Positions 47,140 to 52,743 of a DNA stretch of 52,743 nt are shown piece by piece. The translations under genes were made by a program, and so were the position numbers. This stretch comes from Gemmatimonadota bacterium (GTDB taxonomy: Bacteria; Gemmatimonadota; Gemmatimonadetes; Gemmatimonadales; GWC2-71-9), in assembly GCA_003221005.1 (NCBI GenBank), contig QHTZ01000068.1, positions 1 through 52,743 on the forward strand, given 5' to 3'. The number at the start of each line of letters is the position of its first letter. The first letter of the stretch is position 1. The notes beneath the pieces were generated by a model. That model ran no database searches. It was not told where the DNA came from and saw only the letters and a list, made by a program, of their open reading frames with translations.

Positions 47140-48084
47140 CGGGTGCCCGTTGGCGTCCTCGGGGCCTCCGGGTACGTCGGGCAGGAGCTGCTGCGGCTCC
47201 TGGCCGGTCACCCGGGGGCCTCCGTCGCCTTTGCCACCGCCGAGACGGCGGCGGGCGAGACCGTCGAAGGCCAGCGGCTCATCAAGACCGACGACGCGCA
47301 AGTCGCGCGCGCCGAGCTCGTCTTCTCCTGCCTGCCGCACGGCGTCTCCGGCCGCTACGTGAACGACGTGCGCGCGGCCGGCGTGCGGGCGGTTGATCTG
47401 TCCGCCGATTTTCGGCTCAGCGCCGAGGCCGTGTACGGCCTCACCGAATTCGCCCGGCCGCGCGTCGCCACGGCCGAGCTCGTGGCCAACCCCGGCTGCT
47501 ATCCGACGGCGGCGCTGCTCGCCTTGATCCCGCTCGCCAAACGCGGGCTGATCGATCCCGGGCGCGAGGTCGTGATCGACGCCGCGTCGGGCGTCACCGG
47601 CGCCGGACGGAACGCGAGGCGCGAGCTGCTGTTCGGCGAGGTGGCCGAGGACTATCGGGCGTACGCCGCTGGCAACACGCATCGCCACCTTCCAGAGGTG
47701 CGGGCCGGTCTCGCCCGGGAAGGCGGATTCTCGGGCGACCTGGTGTTCACGCCGCACCTGCTCCCGGTGAAGCGCGGCATTCTCGAGACCATCCACGTGC
47801 CCCTCACCCGGGCGCTCGATCAAGGTGCCGCCGAGGCGCTCTACGAGGAAGCGTACGCCGGCGAGCCGTGCGTGCTGATCACGCGCGGCGCGCTGCCGTC
47901 GCTCAAAGACGTGGTGTACCGCAACCGAGTGGCGATCGGAGTGGTGCCGGTGAGCGGGGTCCAGCGGCCCCGGCTCACTGTGATCGCCGCGATCGACAAC
48001 CTCGTGAAGGGTGCCGCAGGGCAGGCGGTCCAGAACATGAACGTGATGCTCGGCTTTCCCGAGACCGCGGGGCTCGCATGCTAG
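47125..48084 (+). CDS. argC: N-acetyl-gamma-glutamyl-phosphate reductase
   Basis: Third step of arginine synthesis (reduction of acetylglutamyl phosphate to the semialdehyde). 319 residues, compact form. Motifs: VGVLGASGYVGQELLRLLAGHP (NADP site), VFSCLPHG, VDLSADFRL, the catalytic Cys in VANPGCYPTAALLALIPL, and the His in GNTHRHLPEV. VFTPHLLPVKRGILETIHVPL and VIAAIDNLVKGAAGQAVQNMNVMLGFPE close the protein. A GTG at 47143 in frame (VPVGVLGASG) is the alternative start; it would leave the ARG-box-like palindrome in the leader rather than in the coding sequence. I judge this quite possible. It overlaps argB by 7 bp. Confidence 0.95.
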   Translation: MHNHARVPVGVLGASGYVGQELLRLLAGHPGASVAFATAETAAGETVEGQRLIKTDDAQVARAELVFSCLPHGVSGRYVNDVRAAGVRAVDLSADFRLSAEAVYGLTEFARPRVATAELVANPGCYPTAALLALIPLAKRGLIDPGREVVIDAASGVTGAGRNARRELLFGEVAEDYRAYAAGNTHRHLPEVRAGLAREGGFSGDLVFTPHLLPVKRGILETIHVPLTRALDQGAAEALYEEAYAGEPCVLITRGALPSLKDVVYRNRVAIGVVPVSGVQRPRLTVIAAIDNLVKGAAGQAVQNMNVMLGFPETAGLAC

Positions 48085-48842
48085 CGGTTCGGGTAGTGAA
48101 GATCGGCGGCAACGAGCTTGACCGGCCGGGATGGCTCGCGCAGTGCGCCCGCGCGCTCGCGCGCGTCGCGCCGCTCGTGGTCGTCCACGGCGGCGGGCAG
48201 GCGATCACGACGTGGTCGACTCGGCTCGAGCTGCCCGTGGAAAAACGCGACGGCCTGCGCGTCACGAGCCCCGAGCTCGCCGAGCTCGCCGAGATGGTGC
48301 TCGCCGGCCCCGTGAACCGCCAGGTGGTGGCCGCCCTGCGGGCCGCCGGCCTCGACGCCGTCGGGCTCTCGGGGGTGGACGGCGGGTTGCTCGTCGCGCG
48401 GCCGGCACCGGGCGACCTCGGCCGCGTGGGCGAGATCGCCGCCGTGCGCGTGGCGTTGCTCGAGAGCCTGCTCCTCGCGGGGCTGACGCCCGTCGTCGCG
48501 CCGATCGCACCCGACGGCAGCGCGGCGGACGCGCCGTTCAACGTCAACGCCGATCAGGCGGCGGCTGCCGTGGCGGGCGCCCTGGCGGCCGCCGAGCTGC
48601 TGTTCGTCTCGGACGTGCCGGGCGTGGTCGTAGGGGGCGTCACCCAGCGGGAGATCGCCGCCACGGAGATCGAGAGCCTGATCGCCGCCGGCGTCGCCCG
48701 GGACGGCATGGCGGCGAAGCTCCGCGCCGCCAAGTCGGCCCTCGCCGCCGGAGCCCGCGCCGTGCGCATCGGAGATCTCACCCTGTTCGAGCGGTCATCC
48801 GCCGGCACTCGCGTGCTCGCGGTCGCCGCGCAACCCGCGTGA
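48078..48842 (+). CDS. argB: N-acetylglutamate kinase
   Basis: Second step of arginine synthesis: ATP-dependent phosphorylation of N-acetylglutamate. 254 residues, a short ArgB. VRVVKIGGNEL (the Lys and Gly of the phosphate loop), VVVHGGGQAIT (substrate site), VAPIAPDGSAADAPFNVNADQAAAAVAGALAAAELLFVSDVPGV and MAAKLRAAKSALAAGARAVRIGD are present. It lacks the N-terminal helix of arginine-inhibited hexameric ArgB, so feedback inhibition is less likely (inference). LysZ of the LysW-dependent pathway has a similar sequence, but no lysW gene is present and an ArgA follows, which supports the arginine route. It overlaps argC and argD. Confidence 0.9.
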   Translation: MLAVRVVKIGGNELDRPGWLAQCARALARVAPLVVVHGGGQAITTWSTRLELPVEKRDGLRVTSPELAELAEMVLAGPVNRQVVAALRAAGLDAVGLSGVDGGLLVARPAPGDLGRVGEIAAVRVALLESLLLAGLTPVVAPIAPDGSAADAPFNVNADQAAAAVAGALAAAELLFVSDVPGVVVGGVTQREIAATEIESLIAAGVARDGMAAKLRAAKSALAAGARAVRIGDLTLFERSSAGTRVLAVAAQPA

Positions 48843-50008
48843 CCGCCACCTCCGCTCCCGCTGCGGCACTGCTCGGCGTGTACGCTCGCGTCGGCCCGGT
48901 GTTTGCGGGCGGCGACGGCGCCGAGCTCATCGCCGAGGACGGCACGCGCTACCTCGACTTCGTCGCCGGGATCGGCGTCAACGCCCTGGGCTACAATCAT
49001 CCCGTGATCCGCGGGGCGATCGAGCGGGCCCTCGCGACGGGGCTGATCCATGTGTCCAACCTCTACCGGTCGGAGCCGGGTGAGCGCCTCGCCGAGGAGC
49101 TCGTGAGCCGCTCGTTCGCCGACCAGGTGTTCTTCTGCAACTCCGGGGCGGAGGCAAACGAGGCGGCCTTCAAGTTCGCCCGCAAATGGTCGGGGAAGCC
49201 GGGGATCGTGGCGTTCAGCGGCGGGTTCCACGGGCGCCTGTTCGCGTCGCTCGCCGCCACGGACCGTCCCGAGTACCGCCGCCCCTTCGAGCCGCTTGTC
49301 CCGGGAGTCGAGATCGTCCCGCTCGGCGACCGCGCCGCCACGGAGCGGGCCGTGAGCGCCGGAGGCAAGAAGGCGGGTGCGGTGATCATCGAGCCGGTGC
49401 AGGGGGAAGGTGGCGTGCATCCTGTCGATCCCGCGTGGCTGGCGTGGCTGCGCCAGCTGTGCGACGCGAGCGGCGCCGCCCTCATCTTCGACGAGGTGCA
49501 GTGCGGCTTGGGTCGCACCGGAACGTTCTTCGCCTACGAGCAGATGGGCGTCGTGCCGGATATGGTCACGATCGCGAAGCCCCTGGCGGGAGGCCTCCCG
49601 ATGGGCGCCGTGCTCCTGAAGGAGGCGATCGGGAGCGCGCTCGCACCGGGCGATCATGCCACGACGTTCGGCGGCGGGCCGCTCGTGGCCGGCGTGGCGC
49701 TCGAGGTCGTGCGCGCGATCGCGGCGCCCGAGTTCCTGGCAGCGGTGCGCCGCGCGGGGGAATGGCTCGCGACTCGACTCGAGCGGCTGGCGACATGCCG
49801 CCGTCGAGTGCAGGGCGTGCGGGGCCGGGGGCTGATGTGGGGCATCGAGCTGACGGAGCCGGCGGCGCCGTTCGTGGGCTCCGCACGCGAGCGTGGCTTG
49901 CTCGTGGCCACCGCCGGTCCCACCGTGCTGCGCCTGCTCCCGCCGCTCGTGGTCACGCTCGACGAGCTGGAGCGCGGCGTGGCGATACTCGAGGGAGTGC
50001 TGGAGTGA
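48839..50008 (+). CDS. argD: Acetylornithine aminotransferase
   Basis: PLP-dependent transamination of N-acetylglutamate semialdehyde to N-acetylornithine. 389 residues from a GTG that overlaps the argB stop (GTGA). Motifs: YLDFVAGIGVNALGYNHP, HVSNLYRSEPGERLAEELV, VFFCNSGAEANEAAFKFARKW, SGGFHGRLFASLAATD, AVIIEPVQGEGGVHP and ALIFDEVQCGLGRTGTFFAYEQMGVVPDMVTIAKPLAGGLPMGAVL, with the PLP Lys in IAKPL and the FDEVQ Asp. HATTFGGGPLVAGVALEVV follows. All catalytic residues are in place. ArgD can also serve as DapC (N-succinyl-DAP aminotransferase) in lysine synthesis. Confidence 0.95.
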   Translation: MTATSAPAAALLGVYARVGPVFAGGDGAELIAEDGTRYLDFVAGIGVNALGYNHPVIRGAIERALATGLIHVSNLYRSEPGERLAEELVSRSFADQVFFCNSGAEANEAAFKFARKWSGKPGIVAFSGGFHGRLFASLAATDRPEYRRPFEPLVPGVEIVPLGDRAATERAVSAGGKKAGAVIIEPVQGEGGVHPVDPAWLAWLRQLCDASGAALIFDEVQCGLGRTGTFFAYEQMGVVPDMVTIAKPLAGGLPMGAVLLKEAIGSALAPGDHATTFGGGPLVAGVALEVVRAIAAPEFLAAVRRAGEWLATRLERLATCRRRVQGVRGRGLMWGIELTEPAAPFVGSARERGLLVATAGPTVLRLLPPLVVTLDELERGVAILEGVLE

Positions 50009-50514
50009 GCGCCGTCTCGCTCCGCGTCGTCCGGGAGGCTCCGGCTCCGACGGTGCGCCCCGCGACGCTCGCGGACGTGCCGCAGCTCGAGGCGCTCATG
50101 GCGCCGTACGTCGCGTCAGGAGATCTCCTGCCGCGCAGCAACTACGACCTCTGCCGGCACATCAAGGAGTACGTCGTTGCCCCCGCCCCCGCCCCCACCC
50201 CCGATGGCGGCATCATCGGCTGCGCTTCGCTCAAGATCTACTCGCGCGCCCTCGCCGAGGTCGCGGGGCTTGCCGTGCGCTCGGACTTTCAGGGCGCCGG
50301 CGTGGGCCGCGCCCTCATGGACGCGATCATCGCCGAGGCGCGCGCAGCCGGTCTTTCCGAAGTCCTCGCCCTCACGAGAAAGCCCGCCTTCTTCCTCAAG
50401 CTGGGCTTCCAGCCCTCTGAGAAGGAACACTTCCCGCTGAAGGTGTGGGCCGACTGCGCGCGCTGTCCCCGCCAGAACTGCTGTGACGAGGTGGCAGTGG
50501 TACTGAAACTGTAA
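50005..50514 (+). CDS. argA: N-acetylglutamate synthase, short GNAT form
   Basis: First step of arginine synthesis: acetyl-CoA plus glutamate. 169 residues from a GTG overlapping the argD stop (GTGA). GNAT fold: VRPATLADVPQLEALMAPYV, IIGCASLKIYSRALAEVAGLAVRSDFQGAGVGRALMDAIIAEA (acetyl-CoA loop Q/RxxGxG/A as QGAGVG) and LALTRKPAFFLKLGFQPSEKE. It ends KVWADCARCPRQNCCDEVAVV, the Cys-rich tail typical of short NAGS enzymes. It lacks the amino-acid kinase domain of classical ArgA and so its arginine feedback site. An APAPAPTP insert comes from a C-rich hexamer repeat (50180-50202). Confidence 0.85.
   Translation: MSAVSLRVVREAPAPTVRPATLADVPQLEALMAPYVASGDLLPRSNYDLCRHIKEYVVAPAPAPTPDGGIIGCASLKIYSRALAEVAGLAVRSDFQGAGVGRALMDAIIAEARAAGLSEVLALTRKPAFFLKLGFQPSEKEHFPLKVWADCARCPRQNCCDEVAVVLKL
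50180..50202 (-). repeat. C-rich hexamer repeat (G-quadruplex potential on the minus strand)
   Basis: Four tracts of five C separated by single G or A residues. It lies in frame in argA and encodes an Ala-Pro dipeptide run between the first helix and the first strand of the GNAT core. The mirror case is the G-rich hexamer repeat at 40802-40828. Confidence 0.65.
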
Positions 50515-50544
50515 GGTAGGCGGCCGCAGGTTCGTCGCCCCCTC

Positions 50545-50572
50545 TGGCCGAGCGCCCGCCCAGGGCTAGTAT
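50545..50572 (+). promoter_or_regulatory. Candidate promoter for the phosphoesterase gene
   Basis: TGGCCG (50545-50550), 16 bp, TAGTAT (50567-50572). Transcription would start near 50580, followed by AAGGA and the GTG at 50601. It supports the longer start of the next gene. Confidence 0.35.
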
Positions 50573-50600
50573 TGACACCCACCAGAACACCAAGGACACC

Positions 50601-51860
50601 GTGTTCATCTTCCTTGCGATCGGTGTCGGCCTCGCGGCCGGCATGTTCGCACCCGCGGTAGCGGCCCTCGACCACTTGCGGGGAGCCGAAGGGGCGAGAG
50701 TGACGAGGATCGGCCCTCGCCTCGGCGTGCTCGCGGGGATCTGGGTGGCGGCGGGAGCGTGCGCATCCGGCCACACGGCCCGGCGTGCGATGGTGCCCGT
50801 GCCGCCGGCGTCGCCGGCAGACGTCGACGTCACGCTGTATCTGATCGGCGACGCCGGCGACCCCGCGCCGGGCCACGAGCCGGTTCTGGCCGCGCTCGAG
50901 GCCCAGGCGGCCGCGCGGGGAGCGACGAGCGTCATCGTCTTTCTCGGCGACAACGTGTACCCGCGCGGCCTCCCCGATTCCGGCGATCGCCATCGCCCCG
51001 AGGCGGAACGCCGCCTCGACGCTCAGGTCGAAGTGCTGGAGCGAAGCGGAGCGCGAGGGATCTTCGTACCGGGCAATCACGACTGGGACGAGGGTGGCGA
51101 GGGCGGTTGGGACGGCATCCGGCGGGAGGGCGTGTTTCTCGCCGGGCGCCGCGGTGCCCGCGTCGAGCTGCTCCCGACCGGCGGGTGCCCGGGCCCGGCC
51201 ATAGTGGACGTGGGACGGACGCTCCGGCTGGCGCTGCTCGACACCCAGTGGTGGCTGCGGGGCAAGCCGAAGCCCGAAGGGCCGGGGTCGAGCTGCCCCA
51301 CCCATTCCGAGGGGGAGGTCGTTGATTCGCTCCGCGGGGTACTGCGAGACGCGGGTCGCCGGCGCGTGGCCGTGCTGGCCCACCATCCCCTTGCTTCCGG
51401 CGGGCCGCATGGGGGTCATTTCGATTGGCAGGCCCACGTGTTTCCCCTCCGAGCGCTCGCGCCCTGGCTGTGGGTCCCGCTGCCCGTGATCGGCTCGATC
51501 TATCCGGTGGCGCGTCAGCATGGGATTTCCAACCAGGACATGTCCGGGTCGCGTTACCGCCGCCTGCGCGCGGGGCTCGCGAGCGCGTTCGCGGAGCACC
51601 CGCCCCTCGTCTACGGATCGGGGCACGATCATGCGCTCCAGGTGATCACGGGAAACACGGCGCGGTACCTCCTCGTGAGCGGCAGCGGCTACCTCGGCCA
51701 CTTCAACTACACGACGTGGCTCGACAGCACGCGGTTCGCGCAGAGCGCGAGCGGCTTCATGCGGCTCGACCTGCTGCGTGACGGGCGGACGCGACTCGGC
51801 GTCACCGTCGTGGACGAGCGCGGCCAGGCGAGGGAAGCGTTCTCGATGTGGCTCGACTGA
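50601..51860 (+). CDS. Metallophosphoesterase, exported
   Basis: 419 residues from a GTG at 50601, preceded by AAGGA and a possible promoter. A second in-frame GTG at 50700 would start a lipoprotein signal (GVLAGIWVAAGACASG) and fits the usual layout of this family; both starts give a hydrophobic N-terminus. The calcineurin-like domain has the full metal site: YLIGDAGDPAPGH, VIVFLGDNVYPRGLP, IFVPGNHDWDEGG, VAVLAHHPLASGG and VYGSGHDHALQV. The substrate is unknown. In Bacteroidetes I recall a single long protein that joins such a phosphoesterase to the type of domain encoded by the next gene; here they are separate, 13 bp apart. Confidence 0.88.
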   Translation: MFIFLAIGVGLAAGMFAPAVAALDHLRGAEGARVTRIGPRLGVLAGIWVAAGACASGHTARRAMVPVPPASPADVDVTLYLIGDAGDPAPGHEPVLAALEAQAAARGATSVIVFLGDNVYPRGLPDSGDRHRPEAERRLDAQVEVLERSGARGIFVPGNHDWDEGGEGGWDGIRREGVFLAGRRGARVELLPTGGCPGPAIVDVGRTLRLALLDTQWWLRGKPKPEGPGSSCPTHSEGEVVDSLRGVLRDAGRRRVAVLAHHPLASGGPHGGHFDWQAHVFPLRALAPWLWVPLPVIGSIYPVARQHGISNQDMSGSRYRRLRAGLASAFAEHPPLVYGSGHDHALQVITGNTARYLLVSGSGYLGHFNYTTWLDSTRFAQSASGFMRLDLLRDGRTRLGVTVVDERGQAREAFSMWLD

Positions 51861-51873
51861 AGGAGGCGTAGCC

Positions 51874-52743
51874 GTGCGCGGCTGCTGTGCGGTGCAGCTC
51901 GCTGTCGTCATCATGCTCACGCCGGCCCCTACGAGGGGACAACAGCCCGCGACTGTAACCGTGGCCGCCGGCTCCCGTTATGGAGCGAGCTGGCCTCACC
52001 AGTTCCTGTTCGGCCGCCACTACCGCGACCTGTGGACCATCCCGATCCGCGTCGAAGTGCTCGATCTCTCCCGCTACGCCGGCGGTCTGACCCCGCTCAA
52101 GCGCGGTGGCGGGCGGCAGACGAAAACGTTGCGGTTCCAGAGCGGCGACGGGCGCGTGTTCGCTTTCCGCTCGGTGGACAAGGATCCCACGGCGGCGATC
52201 CCGCCGCAGCTGCGCCAGACCTTCGTCAATCAGATCGTCCAGGATCAGATCAGCTCCAGCCATCCGGCGGGAGCGCTGGTCGTCAGCGCGCTGCTCGATG
52301 CCGCGGGTGTACTCCACACGGAGCCACGCCTGTTCGTTCTGCCCGACGACGCGCGTCTCGGCGCCTTCCGGGCCGACTTCGCCGGGATGCTCGGGCAGCT
52401 CGAGGATCGGCCGAAGGAAGGCAGTGACGACGAGCCCGGATTCGCGGGCGCGAACGACATTGCGAGCACCCAGAAGCTGTGGGAGCACTTGGGGCACAGC
52501 TCGCGTCACCGGGTCGACTCGCGGGCCTTTCTCACTGCGCGTCTGCTCGACATCTACGTTGGCGACTGGGACCGGCACGCCGACCAGTGGCGCTGGGCGC
52601 GGTTCGAGGAGGACGACGGGCACGTGTGGCGGCCCATCCCTCGCGACCGCGACCAGGCGTTCTCCAAGCTCGACGGCTTTCTCCCGTGGCTCGCGCGCTT
52701 CTATCAACCCGACGTCGTCGGCTTCGGCGACGGTTACCCCGAC
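51874..52743 (+). CDS. Exported protein of the phosphoesterase-associated type, N-terminal part (runs off window)
   Basis: 290 codons from a GTG at 51874 with a strong AAGGAGG seven bases before it; the frame is still open at the window end. Signal peptide CAVQLAVVIMLTPAPTRGQQ. The mature part has PHQFLFGRHYRDLWTIPIRVEVLDLSRYAGGLTPLKRGGGRQTKTLRFQSGDGRVFAFRSVDKDP, then ARLLDIYVGDWDRHADQWRWARFEEDDGHVWRPIPRDRDQAFSKLDGF. The 'GDWDRHADQW' and 'PIPRDRDQAF' segments look like a HipA/CotH-type kinase active site (HxD-like and DxD-like), which is an inference from motif shape. The C-terminus may hold an outer-membrane barrel as in related proteins, but it is not in view. Confidence 0.8.
   Translation, partial: MRGCCAVQLAVVIMLTPAPTRGQQPATVTVAAGSRYGASWPHQFLFGRHYRDLWTIPIRVEVLDLSRYAGGLTPLKRGGGRQTKTLRFQSGDGRVFAFRSVDKDPTAAIPPQLRQTFVNQIVQDQISSSHPAGALVVSALLDAAGVLHTEPRLFVLPDDARLGAFRADFAGMLGQLEDRPKEGSDDEPGFAGANDIASTQKLWEHLGHSSRHRVDSRAFLTARLLDIYVGDWDRHADQWRWARFEEDDGHVWRPIPRDRDQAFSKLDGFLPWLARFYQPDVVGFGDGYPD

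Noticed and set aside
47868..48842. Longer argB frame starting at 47868
   Set aside because: The extra N-terminal residues are antiphase translation of argC. The kinase fold starts at MLAVRVVKIGG (48078).
47125..50514. arg operon as a LysW-dependent lysine/arginine pathway (LysZYJ)
   Set aside because: No LysW carrier or LysX ligase is present, and a short-form N-acetylglutamate synthase completes the operon. The ATP-grasp genes at the left end are 45 kb away and Ddl-like.
1..52743. tRNA or rRNA genes
   Set aside because: No cloverleaf with a TTCRA arm or rRNA-like conserved stretch was recognised while reading. A tRNAscan run would be needed to be sure.

Overview
The window is GC-rich bacterial chromosome (roughly two thirds G+C or more by eye), densely packed, with many 1-4 bp gene overlaps and frequent GTG starts. 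I saw no rRNA, tRNA, CRISPR array, prophage or intact transposase. Secreted amidohydrolases, an Ig-like/TolB protein, Ser/Thr kinases with TPR-like tails, ThyX, PQQ-type sugar dehydrogenase and a short-form ArgA together suggest a Gemmatimonadota-like soil or sediment bacterium, probably from a metagenome. That assignment rests on gene style, not on a marker search.

Layout. 1-2187 (minus): two consecutive ATP-grasp ligases and the start of a GNAT. 2368-4691 (minus): an FAD-linked oxidase and thyX, bracketed by two intergenic repeat arrays. 4809-5606 (plus): a DUF116 membrane protein. 5608-10498 (minus): thiolase, slipin, an unknown membrane protein, 3-hydroxyacyl-CoA dehydrogenase, a DUF2231 protein and a lipoprotein. 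10564-19330 (minus): a long tightly spaced series running from a SnoaL-like lipoprotein through two amidohydrolases, a membrane protein, selD, a small protein, a universal stress protein, an RNase H-like protein, a dCMP deaminase, a zinc-ribbon protein and an isopropylmalate/isocitrate-type dehydrogenase. 19354-24226: a radical SAM protein, a histone-H1-like basic protein, a large Ig-like/TolB surface protein, an MDR oxidoreductase and an IS605-like structured remnant. 24227-34605 (plus): gyrA, a PLP ammonia-lyase, a receiver-GAF-GGDEF protein, a Ser/Thr kinase, an amidohydrolase, an E1-alpha, a sugar dehydrogenase and a dienelactone hydrolase. 34610-43759: an S41-like protein, two membrane/enzyme pairs, a TetR regulator, a saccharopine-dehydrogenase-like enzyme, a beta-barrel protein, a GT2, an anti-sigma-like protein and a nicotinate phosphoribosyltransferase. 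43827-47073: a kinase with a TPR-like tail and a small secreted protein. 47125-50514: argC-argB-argD-argA. 50601-end: a metallophosphoesterase and a partial partner gene.

Two things stand out. First, selD is a selenoprotein gene: the reading frame crosses a UGA at the catalytic position, followed by a hairpin whose loop matches the AGGUCU loop of the E. coli fdhF SECIS. Second, a set of short 'word' arrays occurs at gene borders and twice inside coding sequence. Each array has its own 7-, 8- or 10-bp unit, but most share one plan: a direct tandem arm, a short loop, then a tandem arm of the complementary word. Other points are an RNase H-like protein lacking two of four catalytic carboxylates, divergent genes whose start codons overlap, a probable CTG start for a kinase, an ARG-box-like palindrome at the start of argC, and several promoters placed as if transcripts were leaderless.
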